Positions 9,060 through 17,166 of a stretch of DNA of 64,000 bases are shown here, piece after piece. The DNA is from Paraburkholderia bryophila. GTDB lineage: Bacteria; Pseudomonadota; Gammaproteobacteria; Burkholderiales; Burkholderiaceae. The notes under the pieces were generated by a model, which saw only the letters and a program-made list of their open reading frames with translations, made no database searches and was not told the origin of the DNA. The DNA is taken from positions 1-64,000 of the forward strand of contig NZ_QLTK01000007.1 in assembly GCF_003269035.1 (NCBI RefSeq), written 5' to 3'. Made by a program: the position numbers and the translations under genes. The number at the start of each line of letters is the position of its first letter. The stretch's first letter is position 1.

Positions 9060-9075
9060 CTGTATGTTTATACAG
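9060..9075 (-). promoter_or_regulatory. LexA (SOS) box
   Basis: The 16-mer ctgtatgtttatacag is a full match to the gamma/betaproteobacterial SOS box CTGT-N8-ACAG. It lies 17 bases upstream of the FAN1-type gene and contains the -10 of its predicted promoter, the classic position for LexA repression. Confidence 0.9.
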
Positions 9076-9094
9076 TGATCATAGCAAAGTCCAA
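9067..9094 (-). promoter_or_regulatory. Sigma-70 promoter of the FAN1-helicase operon
   Basis: On the minus strand the -35 is TTGGAC (9094-9089), the spacer 16 bp, and the -10 TATAAA (9072-9067). Transcription would begin near 9060. The -10 lies within the LexA box. The leader is short, consistent with the TTG start at 9043. Confidence 0.75.
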
Positions 9095-9115
9095 GGCGGT
9101 TTCACTACCTTCGTG

Positions 9116-10534
9116 TCAGCCGCCGACCTGGCTGAGCCGCAAGCGCAGCGGTTCGTGGGGCCTCAGCGACACGTTCAGCACGGGTCGCGGCGCTGTCATC
9201 CCGTGCGGCACGTTCAGCTCGAAGCGCTGCAACAGCATCGCCGCGATCACGGTCAGCTCGGTCATCGCCAGATGCTGTCCGAGGCACACACGCGGACCGG
9301 CGCCGAACGGCAGGTAAGCGCCACGCGGCGGCCTCGGCGCGTCCGGCCCGAAGCGTTCGGGCCGAAACGTCAGCGGCTCGGGAAACCAGCGCGGATCGTG
9401 ATGCATCAATTGCACCGGCACCATGAACATCGTCCGGGCGGGTAATTGCCAGCGGCCCAGCGTGATCGCCTGCGTCGAGCGACGGCTGCTGAGCACCGGC
9501 ACGGACGGGTACAGCCGCAGCGTTTCCTGCAGCGTTTGCGTCAGATACGGCAGCGACGTCAAGCTGTCCGGGTCGGGTTGGGCGCCCTGCAGCGCGCGCT
9601 GGACTTCGTCGCGCGCGGCCGTCTGCGTGGCCGGATTGGCGGCCATGCACCATGCCCACCAGATGAGTGTGGCCGCGCTCGTGTCATGGCCCGCGAGGAA
9701 GGTCGTCATGCATTCGTCGTGCACGGCTTGCAACGGCCACGCCGCCGGGTCGGACAGATGCAGCGTCAGCAGACGCGACAGCAGGTCGTCCGGCCACGCG
9801 TCGCGCGCAAGGCGCAACCTGGTTTGCAGATGACGTTCGATCAAACCGTCCAGCATTGCCTGCGCCTGCCGCGTGGCGCGCTTCCACGGCACCCAGCGCG
9901 GCGAACGCATCGGCCAGTAGAGGCCGGTGTAGGTCGATACGATCAACGTATGCGCGGCTTGCTCGGCCGTCCGCGCATCGCTGCCGATCTCGCTCGAAAA
10001 CATCATCCGCATGATCACGTCCATGGCCAGCGACGTGAGCGCGCTCTCGATCGGCCACGCTTCCCCGTTCCGCGGCCATTGCGCGAACGCCGCGCCGGCC
10101 GCCGCGACCATGGTCGGCACGAACGCATGCACCGACGCCCGCGAGAAACCCGGCTGCAGCGAATGCCGTTTGTCTTTCCACGCATCGCCCTCGGCGATCA
10201 GCACGCTGTGTCCGTGCACTTCGCCGAACACGCGCATGCCGTGCTCCCAGCGGATCAGCGCGTCGTGGCGATCGACCAGCAGTTCACGCACCAGCTGCGG
10301 ATCGCTGACGACAAGCTGATGCTCCGGCCAGATCCGCAGATACACGACGTCGCCGAACGCTTGCTGCCACTCGGCCACCGTCGCCAGCAGGTCACGCGAC
10401 ATGCGTCTCAACGCGCCCCAGCCGGTCAGGCCGACGGACGGTCCGGGCGGCCAGACGCCGGGAGCGTGAGGGACCGGGGGCGGAGGCGGCTCATCCGCGT
10501 GCAAGGGACAGTGGGAGGTCGGTGGGGTCGTCAT
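9116..10534 (-). CDS. Cytochrome P450
   Basis: A 472-residue haem monooxygenase from the ATG at 10534 (an ATG at 10543 is an alternative). The frame stays open to 10675, but that would run into the divergent regulator. The I-helix motif is Ala-Gly-His-Asp-Thr-Ser; the K-helix Glu-x-x-Arg is ETLR; the haem loop is FGAGPRVCLG with ligand Cys417. The Pro-rich N-terminus has no membrane anchor, so a soluble bacterial P450 is likely; the Arg-x-Tyr-Pro-Ser-Val-Pro segment resembles the CYP4/CYP102-like fatty-acid hydroxylase branch. The redox partner is not encoded nearby. It is divergent from an AraC-type regulator, a plausible control gene. Confidence 0.92.
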   Translation of the reverse strand: MTTPPTSHCPLHADEPPPPPVPHAPGVWPPGPSVGLTGWGALRRMSRDLLATVAEWQQAFGDVVYLRIWPEHQLVVSDPQLVRELLVDRHDALIRWEHGMRVFGEVHGHSVLIAEGDAWKDKRHSLQPGFSRASVHAFVPTMVAAAGAAFAQWPRNGEAWPIESALTSLAMDVIMRMMFSSEIGSDARTAEQAAHTLIVSTYTGLYWPMRSPRWVPWKRATRQAQAMLDGLIERHLQTRLRLARDAWPDDLLSRLLTLHLSDPAAWPLQAVHDECMTTFLAGHDTSAATLIWWAWCMAANPATQTAARDEVQRALQGAQPDPDSLTSLPYLTQTLQETLRLYPSVPVLSSRRSTQAITLGRWQLPARTMFMVPVQLMHHDPRWFPEPLTFRPERFGPDAPRPPRGAYLPFGAGPRVCLGQHLAMTELTVIAAMLLQRFELNVPHGMTAPRPVLNVSLRPHEPLRLRLSQVGG

Positions 10535-10668
10535 GTCGCACATTGTTGGCCGGTGCGCCGCGCTCGTCTTGAACGCAAACGACATCGCGCGACAACCGGC
10601 ATGCGGGCTGCGCCGTGACATGCGACGGTTGCTGACACCCGTACCGGTTTTACTTACACTCTGCCGCC

Positions 10669-11607
10669 ATGACACTCGACCTGCTTGCGCACCAGGCGTC
10701 CTGCCCCGATCCGCTCGCGCGCGCCGCGCGACTCTCCCGTGCGAGCGACGCCGCGCATGGGCGGATTCATCTCGCGCCCGCCGTATTGCAAGGCGCTGTC
10801 GTCGCGGTAATCACGCGCGACACGCGCGGCGTGGAATTGAACGATGCGCAGCGTCTGACGCATTTTCCGGCGTCGCCGCTGGTGAGTCTGTCGGCGTTCC
10901 AGGACATGCAGGGCGGACTCGTGGAACGTACTCCCGACGGGCCGCGCTGGCAGCCGTTCGGTGCGTCCGTCACGCTATCGGGCAGCCAGTGCCAGCCCAC
11001 CGCGAGCTGGTCGCCTACGGGCGGTCGTGGCTGCATGATCTGCTTCACCGCCGACACCGCGCGGTCGCTGTTCGGGCTCGACCCGGCCGCCGTGCAGGAC
11101 CGTTGCGTCCCTGCGCAAACGGTGCTCGGCGAGGTCTGGCAGCCGCTGCTGCAAGCCTTGCTCGACGCCCCCGACGACGCGGCCACGCTCGCCGCCTTGC
11201 AGCAGCATCTGGCCGCGCGCTGGCAGGCGTTGCAGGGTCGCGCGTCGGCCACGCCGTCGTTGCGGCAGATCGGCCGGCATTGGGTCGCACGTCTCGGTCT
11301 GCAGGCGCATGAATGGCGCAATACGCACAGCGCGCGTCAGGTCGAACGGCGGATCAAGGCGCATAGCGGCCGCTCGCTGCGTGAATGGCAGTTGCTCGTC
11401 AAAACCGAAGGCGTGTTCTTCAACGCGCGGGACCGCTACGATGCGGGCGAATCCGTCGATTGGGCCGCGCTCGCCTTCGACGAAGGCTTCGCCGATCAGG
11501 CTCATTTGAGCCGCACGGCCAAACGTATCACCGGATTTTCGCCAGGCGAATTCGCGCAGCGTTTCGCCGAGGACGAGTCGTTCTGGTTGTACCGGCTGTG
11601 GGTTTGA
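10669..11607 (+). CDS. AraC-family transcriptional regulator
   Basis: A 312-residue regulator with a variable N-terminal sensing domain (about 20-190) and a C-terminal AraC double helix-turn-helix at about 205-300. The second helix-turn-helix region contains Ala-Phe-Asp-Glu-Gly-Phe-Ala-Asp-Gln-Ala-His-Leu-Ser-Arg, followed by Thr-Gly-Phe-Ser-Pro, the standard end of the fold. The ATG at 10669 is used. It is transcribed away from the P450 gene with 134 bases between the starts, which suggests that it controls that gene, itself, or both. The inducer is unknown. Confidence 0.88.
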   Translation: MTLDLLAHQASCPDPLARAARLSRASDAAHGRIHLAPAVLQGAVVAVITRDTRGVELNDAQRLTHFPASPLVSLSAFQDMQGGLVERTPDGPRWQPFGASVTLSGSQCQPTASWSPTGGRGCMICFTADTARSLFGLDPAAVQDRCVPAQTVLGEVWQPLLQALLDAPDDAATLAALQQHLAARWQALQGRASATPSLRQIGRHWVARLGLQAHEWRNTHSARQVERRIKAHSGRSLREWQLLVKTEGVFFNARDRYDAGESVDWAALAFDEGFADQAHLSRTAKRITGFSPGEFAQRFAEDESFWLYRLWV

Positions 11608-11693
11608 GAGAAGCATGTCAGGGCCGCTTGTGCCGGTTTGCGCGGTTCGCCAGCCCCCACCATACTGTGATTTGAAATACGCCAAAAACCGCC

Positions 11694-12902
11694 ATGACGA
11701 ACGACTCGCATCACTGGATCACCACACCGATCACCCAAACCATCCTGCCCGGCGCGCTCGAACTCGAAACGACCGCGCGAGGCGTGCTTCCGCATCGGCT
11801 ACCCGCGCGAGCGCGTGCGCAGTGCAACGACCCTCAACTGGCGATGGTGGAATCGCAACCCTCCGGCGTGCGCTTCGTATTTCGCACCACAGCAAGCACG
11901 ATCGAACTCGACGTGCTGCCCACCCGCTACGTCTATGCCGGCCTTCCGCCTCGCCCGCCCGGCGTGTACGACCTGGTGGTCGATGGCCAACTGGTTCAGC
12001 AAGCCAGCGCGACGGGCGGCGACGTCGTGACGATCGACATGAGCACCGGCGCGGCTTCGAAGCAGTCGAACGAGCTGGGCACGCTGCGCTTCACCGGCTT
12101 GCCGAACCACGAAAAAACCGTCGAAATCTGGCTGCCGCACAACGAAACCGCCGAACTGGTCGCGCTACGCACCAATGCTCGCCTCGAACCGGGCCGCAAT
12201 GAAAACCGCAAAATCTGGCTGCATCACGGCAGCTCGATCAGCCAGGGCTCCAACGCGCCCAGTCCGACGACAATCTGGCCGGCGCTGGCCGGGTCGATCG
12301 GTCATGTCGAACTGATCAATCTCGGTTTCGGCGGCAGCGCGTTGCTTGACCCGTTCACCGCTCGAACGCTGCGCGACACGCCGGCCGATATGATCAGCGT
12401 CAAACTCGGCATCAACCTGTGCAACACGGATCTGATGCGCGCGCGCGCTTTCACGCCGGCCGTGCATGGTTTTCTCGACACCATTCGGGAAGGTCACCCG
12501 GTCACGCCGCTCGTCGTGATCTCGCCGCTGTACTGTCCGATTCATGAAGACACGCCGGGCCCCGGCGCATTCGATCTCGACGCGCTGGCTGCCAGCAAGG
12601 TGTCGTTCAAGGCCACCGGCAATGCGTTCGAACGCAAGGCGGGCAAGCTGACGCTCACCTTCATTCGCGACGAGTTGCAACGCATCGTGAGGCAGCGTGC
12701 GACCGACGATCCACATCTGCATTATGTGGACGGTCTGACGCTATACGGCGAGAAGGATTTCGCCGAACTGCCGCTGCCCGATCAACTTCACCCGGACGGG
12801 CCGGCGCATCGCCGGATCGGCGAGCGCTTCGGCCAGCTCGCGTTTGGCCACGGCGGACCGTTCAGCGCCGCGCGCGGTAGACGTCGACATGTCCCCATCT
12901 AA
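11694..12902 (+). CDS. SGNH/GDSL-type esterase
   Basis: A 402-residue protein with an N-terminal beta-sandwich-like domain (about 1-170) and a C-terminal SGNH hydrolase domain. The SGNH blocks are visible: Ser181 in Gly-Ser-Ser-Ile (block I), Gly in Asn-Leu-Gly-Phe-Gly-Gly (block II), Asn in Lys-Leu-Gly-Ile-Asn (block III), and Asp363-x-x-His366 in Pro-Asp-Gln-Leu-His-Pro (block V). The aspartate of the classic GDSI is a serine here. There is no signal peptide, so it is probably cytoplasmic. Substrate unknown; related enzymes deacylate carbohydrates or lipids. It follows the AraC gene at 86 bases and precedes the TfoX-like gene. Confidence 0.85.
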   Translation: MTNDSHHWITTPITQTILPGALELETTARGVLPHRLPARARAQCNDPQLAMVESQPSGVRFVFRTTASTIELDVLPTRYVYAGLPPRPPGVYDLVVDGQLVQQASATGGDVVTIDMSTGAASKQSNELGTLRFTGLPNHEKTVEIWLPHNETAELVALRTNARLEPGRNENRKIWLHHGSSISQGSNAPSPTTIWPALAGSIGHVELINLGFGGSALLDPFTARTLRDTPADMISVKLGINLCNTDLMRARAFTPAVHGFLDTIREGHPVTPLVVISPLYCPIHEDTPGPGAFDLDALAASKVSFKATGNAFERKAGKLTLTFIRDELQRIVRQRATDDPHLHYVDGLTLYGEKDFAELPLPDQLHPDGPAHRRIGERFGQLAFGHGGPFSAARGRRRHVPI

Positions 12903-12932
12903 CACCGGACTCATCGACAGGAACTCACCGCC

Positions 12933-13316
12933 ATGCCCTCTTCCGTTCGCAATTCGCTGGTCTGGATTTTCGATGCCTTCGAGCGCGATCCGACCTACCT
13001 CACCAAGCGGATGTTCGGCAGCGACGCCGCCTATCTGGACGGTCTGTTGTGTCTGATCGCCGCCGATCGCACCAGGCCGTGGAATGGTCTTCTGGTCTGC
13101 ACGTCACATGATCGTCACGCCGCGTTGATCGACGAGTTTCCCGCTTTGCAACCGCATCCGGTGCTCGGCAAATGGCTTTATATCGCGCAGGATAATCCCG
13201 CGTTCGAAGCCGTTGCCGATAGCATGACCGCGCTGGTGCTGGCGCGCGATCCGCGAATCGGCGTCGAGCCGAAACCGCGGCGCGCCAGAAAGAAGTCCAC
13301 GCTGCCGGATGCCTGA
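12933..13316 (+). CDS. TfoX N-terminal domain-like protein
   Basis: A 127-residue protein with the Lys-Arg-Met-Phe-Gly-Ser-Asp-Ala-Ala-Tyr-Leu-Asp-Gly pattern that resembles the TfoX N-terminal domain (MFG-x-x-x-x-Tyr-x-Asp-Gly). A basic Arg/Lys-rich tail follows. There is no TfoX C-terminal domain. The family includes competence regulators, but stand-alone small members have no assigned role. An agga element sits upstream of the ATG. It lies 30 bases after the esterase gene and may be co-transcribed. The family assignment is tentative. Confidence 0.65.
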   Translation: MPSSVRNSLVWIFDAFERDPTYLTKRMFGSDAAYLDGLLCLIAADRTRPWNGLLVCTSHDRHAALIDEFPALQPHPVLGKWLYIAQDNPAFEAVADSMTALVLARDPRIGVEPKPRRARKKSTLPDA

Positions 13317-13329
13317 ATACGCGCGGGCT

Positions 13330-13356
13330 TTGAGCTGTGCGCCTTGAGCTGTGCGC
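13330..13356. repeat. Two direct copies of a 13-mer
   Basis: The sequence ttgagctgtgcgc occurs at 13330-13342 and again at 13344-13356, in the short gap between the convergent TfoX-like and lutC genes. The second copy ends on the first base of the lutC stop codon. It is probably a small duplication with no evident role. Confidence 0.7.
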
Positions 13357-13943
13357 TAACGCGCAGCCACCCACACCACCATCAGCGAGCGCACCCCTTG
13401 CGCGCCGCGAATCAGCACGCCTTCGATATCCGCCGTCGCCGAAGGACCGGTGACCAGCGCCGCATAACGCGCGTCACGGAAATCGTCGCGCCGGTAGACG
13501 TCCTGCAATCCGTCCACCAACTCCGCCGGGTCGAGCAACACGATCAGATGCTGCACGATGTAGCCGAGCGCATTGACCACGTACTCGCGCTCGCTGAACC
13601 ACACCGAGCCGGTCTCGGCGACACCGAAACGCGCCCGCACCACGCCGACGTCGATATCCTGCAATGACGCGGGTTCGGTCTGCGCCGTCAGCACACGCGT
13701 GCCCGCGACCTCCGGGGTAGCCGACGCCACCGACGCCGTATCGCCGAAGCGCTCGCGGATCAGCGCGCTTACGTCGGCAGCGGAGGCAACTTCGACACAA
13801 GTGCCGCCCATCGCCTGCAAAGCAGCGGTAAAACGCGCGCGTAAATCGCCACCCACCGCATCGAACAACGGCACCTCGGGCCGGGGCCGCGCAGCCGGTT
13901 GCGCTTGCCGCACCTTCTCCAGAAATGCCTCACGCGTTGCCAT
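13356..13943 (-). CDS. lutC: Lactate utilisation protein C (LUD domain)
   Basis: A 195-residue LUD-domain protein, third subunit of the LutABC iron-sulphur L-lactate oxidation complex. The start is the ATG at 13943, preceded by ggagg six bases upstream; a GTG at 13955 is the alternative. The LUD signature is seen in Val-Ala-Glu-Thr-Gly-Ser-Val-Trp-Phe and the C-terminal Gly-Pro-Ser-Ala-Thr-Ala-Asp-Ile-Glu. The start overlaps the end of lutB by 14 bases, indicating translational coupling. LutC has no cysteine cluster, and its exact biochemical part in the complex is not settled. Confidence 0.93.
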   Translation of the reverse strand: MATREAFLEKVRQAQPAARPRPEVPLFDAVGGDLRARFTAALQAMGGTCVEVASAADVSALIRERFGDTASVASATPEVAGTRVLTAQTEPASLQDIDVGVVRARFGVAETGSVWFSEREYVVNALGYIVQHLIVLLDPAELVDGLQDVYRRDDFRDARYAALVTGPSATADIEGVLIRGAQGVRSLMVVWVAAR

Positions 13944-15321
13944 CTTTGCCTCCACGATTCTTCTTGTACCAGGCGTGGAAGGTCAGCTTCGGCGCCTCCG
14001 GCAACGCCCGTTGCTTGCCCCAGATATTCAGCGGGTTGTACAACATAAAATTCGGCAGCCCGCGCAATGCGCTGCCCATCGAGGACACCGTCGCACGGTA
14101 CAAGGTCGGACTCGCCAGCAAGCGCCCTGCCATTTTCAGCACTTCCTGCTTCACGAACGGCACTTCGTGATGCTCGGCGATCACCGTGCGCCACTTGTAG
14201 ATTTGCTCGTGAATATTGATTTTCACCGGACACACATTCGTGCAACTGCCGTTCAGTGTCGACGCGAACGGCAGCGCGCTATAGCGCTTCAGATCGTAGG
14301 TGGGATTGATGATCGCGCCGATCGGCCCCGAGTACGTGCCGCCATATGAAAGGCCGCCGCTGCGCCGGTACACCGGGCAGGTGTTCATGCAGGCGCCGCA
14401 GCGAATGCACTTGAGCGAGTACCAGAAGTCTTCCATCGCGAGCCGTTCCGAACGGCCGTGATCGACCAGGATGAAGTGCATCTCCGTACCCGGACGCGGC
14501 GCGCGGAAATGCGACGTGTACTGCGTGATCGGCGAACCCAGCGCGCTACGCGACAGCATGCGGATAAACACGCCGAGATCGGCGACTTTCGGAATCAGCT
14601 TTTCGATCCCGATCGACGCGATATGCAGCGACGGCACGTTTGCCGACAGATCCGCATTGCCTTCGTTCGTGCACACCACCACAGTGCCGGTTTCCGCCAC
14701 CGCGAAATTACAGCCGGTCATACCCGCCGTTTTTTCGCGCACGAAGTACGGCCGCGTGTTCATCCGCTGGCTTTCCGCGAGATAGTGAATGTCGCTGTTC
14801 TTCGGATCGGTGCCGATGGTCCGACCGAACAGCTCGGCCACATCCGCGCGCAGCTTGTGCACCGCCGGCACCACCATATGACTCGGGTCCTGATGATCGA
14901 GTTGCTGGATGCGCTCGCCGAGGTCGGTTTCCATCACCGTGATGCCGCGCGGCTCCAGATACTCGCGCATCTTGCATTCGTCGGTGAGCATCGACTTGCT
15001 TTTGACGAGCGTGGTCATGCCGCGCCCGGACATGATCTGGTACACCAGTTCGTTGTGCTCTTCGGCGGTCGACGCCCAATGCACGGTTACGCCGTTAGCC
15101 TCGGCCGCGGCGGCGAACTGCTCCAGATACTCGGACAGATGCGACAGCGTATGTTCCTTGATGCCCGACGCCAACTCGCGCATCGTCTCCCATTCGGCGA
15201 TGCCGTGCGCCTGCGCGTCGCGCTTCTCGCGCAAATCCCACAGACGCTTATCGTGAAACGCCACGTGCTCGGTCTTCTTGATGAAAGCGCCGGCGGCTTT
15301 CGCGTGATCGATGCGGCTCAT
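13930..15321 (-). CDS. lutB: Lactate utilisation iron-sulphur protein B
   Basis: A 463-residue protein with a LUD domain (about 60-290) and a C-terminal pair of 4Fe-4S motifs. The first cluster motif is Cys-Ile-Arg-Cys-Gly-Ala-Cys-Met-Asn-Thr-Cys-Pro. The second is Cys-Thr-Asn-Val-Cys-Pro, preceded by Asn-Gly-Ser. Both are typical of LutB/YkgF. The frame is open to 15534, but the ATG at 15321 gives the family N-terminus and overlaps the lutA stop as ATGA. It carries electrons from lactate oxidation towards the respiratory chain at the inner face of the cytoplasmic membrane. Confidence 0.95.
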   Translation of the reverse strand: MSRIDHAKAAGAFIKKTEHVAFHDKRLWDLREKRDAQAHGIAEWETMRELASGIKEHTLSHLSEYLEQFAAAAEANGVTVHWASTAEEHNELVYQIMSGRGMTTLVKSKSMLTDECKMREYLEPRGITVMETDLGERIQQLDHQDPSHMVVPAVHKLRADVAELFGRTIGTDPKNSDIHYLAESQRMNTRPYFVREKTAGMTGCNFAVAETGTVVVCTNEGNADLSANVPSLHIASIGIEKLIPKVADLGVFIRMLSRSALGSPITQYTSHFRAPRPGTEMHFILVDHGRSERLAMEDFWYSLKCIRCGACMNTCPVYRRSGGLSYGGTYSGPIGAIINPTYDLKRYSALPFASTLNGSCTNVCPVKINIHEQIYKWRTVIAEHHEVPFVKQEVLKMAGRLLASPTLYRATVSSMGSALRGLPNFMLYNPLNIWGKQRALPEAPKLTFHAWYKKNRGGKDGNA

Positions 15322-16061
15322 GTGCGCGCTCCATTGAGCACCTGCGCGATGTGGATGAAGCGCGCCTCGGCCTTCATACGCTCCGCGCAACCTTGCTGAT
15401 GCATCAGGCACGACATGTCGCCGGAAACGATGTATTCGGCGCCCGCCTGCAAATGGTCGCGGACCTTGTCTTGCCCCATGCGCACCGACACCGGTTCCTC
15501 GGTCACCGAGAACGTGCCGCCGAAACCGCAGCATTCGTCGGGCCGCGCCGGCTTGACGAACTCGATACCTTTCACGCCTTCCAGCAACGTGCGTGGCTTC
15601 GAGAACGGCGTGCCCGACACTTCGGAAATGGACGCTTCCTTCAGATGCCGCAACGCGCTGCAGCTATTGTGCAGACCCACGCGATGCGGAAATTCGGCCC
15701 ACGGAAATTCACGCGCGCCGACCACGTCGTGCAGAAATTCGACGAGTTCATAGGCGTTGGCGCGAACCTGTTTCACCTCGTCGGTCTGCTCCAGCGCGCT
15801 CAGATGGTCGCGCACATGGTGGATGCAACTCGCCGACGGTCCGACGATGTAGTCGTAGCCCGCGAAGTTGCGCGCAAACACGCGTTCGGCACCGGCCGCG
15901 TCGGCATGCGCGCCGCTGTTGGCCATGGGTTGCCCGCAGCAGGTCTGCTCCTGCGGATAGTCGACCTCGATACCGAAGCGTTCAAGCAGCTCGAGCGTGG
16001 CGATGCCCACTTCGGGATAGAACGCGTCGATAAAGCACGGGATAAACAGGGCGACTTTCAT
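15318..16061 (-). CDS. lutA: Lactate utilisation protein A (CCG domain)
   Basis: A 247-residue protein of the LutA/YkgE family with two CCG cysteine-rich domains: Glu-Gln-Thr-Cys-Cys-Gly-Gln-Pro near residue 41 and Asp-Glu-Cys-Cys-Gly-Phe-Gly-Gly near 177. These bind iron-sulphur centres and resemble the heterodisulphide reductase/glycolate oxidase GlcF group. The N-terminus MKVALFIPCF is the family start. First gene of lutABC, with a leader of about 115 bases after the predicted promoter. No strong Shine-Dalgarno sequence is visible. Confidence 0.95.
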   Translation of the reverse strand: MKVALFIPCFIDAFYPEVGIATLELLERFGIEVDYPQEQTCCGQPMANSGAHADAAGAERVFARNFAGYDYIVGPSASCIHHVRDHLSALEQTDEVKQVRANAYELVEFLHDVVGAREFPWAEFPHRVGLHNSCSALRHLKEASISEVSGTPFSKPRTLLEGVKGIEFVKPARPDECCGFGGTFSVTEEPVSVRMGQDKVRDHLQAGAEYIVSGDMSCLMHQQGCAERMKAEARFIHIAQVLNGART

Positions 16062-16167
16062 AAGTTTTTCTAAAGAAAATCGGCAGCCGACGATTCACCT
16101 ACTGTACTGCGGAATCGCGCCGATGAGCCGAACCACGGGTTTTGCCCGATCGGTCAGCGTGGTAATG

Positions 16168-16179
16168 TTGGTCTGACCA
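16168..16179. promoter_or_regulatory. Predicted operator for the FadR/PdhR-type regulator
   Basis: The sequence ttggtctgacca contains the perfect palindrome tggtc-t-gacca. It matches the PdhR/LldR-type half-site pattern TTGGT-N3-ACCA. It lies at the predicted lutA transcription start, so binding should block initiation. The adjacent GntR/FadR-family gene is the obvious candidate repressor, relieved by lactate by analogy with LldR. Confidence 0.75.
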
Positions 16180-16182
16180 CGA

Positions 16183-16211
16183 AATATAAGGAAGTCCCTG
16201 GGCGGTGTCAA
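16183..16211 (-). promoter_or_regulatory. Sigma-70 promoter of lutABC
   Basis: On the minus strand a consensus -35 TTGACA (16211-16206) is followed by exactly 17 bp and a -10 TATATT (16188-16183). Transcription should begin near 16175, inside the operator. Confidence 0.85.
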
Positions 16212-16267
16212 TCCGCGAATGGGCTTCAGGGGAGCCAGGCGGCGTGGCGGCCTTGCCTCAGCGGCGC

Positions 16268-17014
16268 TTAGGAGACGACATTCGCCGCGGGATTCGCGGC
16301 GTCGTCCTTGTAGATTTCGCGGACAAAGCTCAGATGCCGCTCGGCCGCCTTGCGCGCCTTTTGCGCGTCGCGCGCCATCACCGCGTCGTAGATTGCCTGA
16401 TGCTGGGTCATCAACTGCTTTTCCATCGCCTCGTCGTAATCGATCAGCCGATGGTACTGGCGCATGCCCTCGCGAATCAGCGTATGGATGCCGTGCATCA
16501 CATGCGCCAACGCGATGTTGTGCGTGGAGTCCGCGATCGCGAGATGAAACGCGGCATCCAGTTCCGCGAGATTCGCGCGGTCTTGCGACAGCGAACCGGC
16601 CTTCAATGCCTCGAACGCGCCGGTGATCTTGCGCTGATCGGCGGCCGTGGCGCGCTCCGCTGCGTACACCGTGGAAATCGCTTCGAGCCCCTGGCGCAAC
16701 TCGAGAATATCGGCACTGGTGCGCGGATTCTGCGTCAGCAGTTCGGCGAGCGGTTTGGAAATGATCGGCGCGGTGACGTCCACCACCGTGAAGCCGCCCC
16801 GCCCCGAGGTTTCGATGTAACCGTCCGCTTCGAGCCGGATCAGCGCTTCGCGCAGCGAGGGCCGCGATACGCCGAGTTGCGTGGCCAGATCGCGTTCGGC
16901 CGGCAAACGGTCGCCGGGCATGAGCGTGCCGTCCGAGATCAGTTCTTTGATCTGGTCGGACACCACGTCGGAAAGCCGTTTGCGTGTGAAGGACTGGATC
17001 GGGCGAAAGGGCAT
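16268..17014 (-). CDS. GntR/FadR-family regulator of the lut operon
   Basis: A 248-residue regulator. Residues about 10-78 are a GntR winged helix (Pro-Gly-Asp-Arg-Leu-Pro-Ala-Glu-Arg, then Ser-Arg-Pro-Ser-Leu-Arg-Glu-Ala-Leu). The remaining part is an FCD ligand-binding domain with the metal-binding pattern Asp-x-x-Phe-His (Leu-Asp-Ala-Ala-Phe-His). Close to LldR, PdhR and LutR. It lies immediately upstream of lutABC in the same orientation, with 206 bases between holding the lut promoter and a matching operator. It is therefore very likely the lactate-responsive regulator. No separate promoter for it was identified. Confidence 0.9.
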   Translation of the reverse strand: MPFRPIQSFTRKRLSDVVSDQIKELISDGTLMPGDRLPAERDLATQLGVSRPSLREALIRLEADGYIETSGRGGFTVVDVTAPIISKPLAELLTQNPRTSADILELRQGLEAISTVYAAERATAADQRKITGAFEALKAGSLSQDRANLAELDAAFHLAIADSTHNIALAHVMHGIHTLIREGMRQYHRLIDYDEAMEKQLMTQHQAIYDAVMARDAQKARKAAERHLSFVREIYKDDAANPAANVVS

Positions 17015-17166
17015 GGGCAGCGCTGGAACAGTGGTGAAAGCCGGGTTGATGAGGCGGGATTCAAGGCACCCGGCGACCGCGCAAGCGAGACCAGATGCGA
17101 GTGCGTTGAAGCGTTGAATTATACCGGCCTACGGTTCGCGGTTCACGCCGATCCCGCCCTCGAAGC

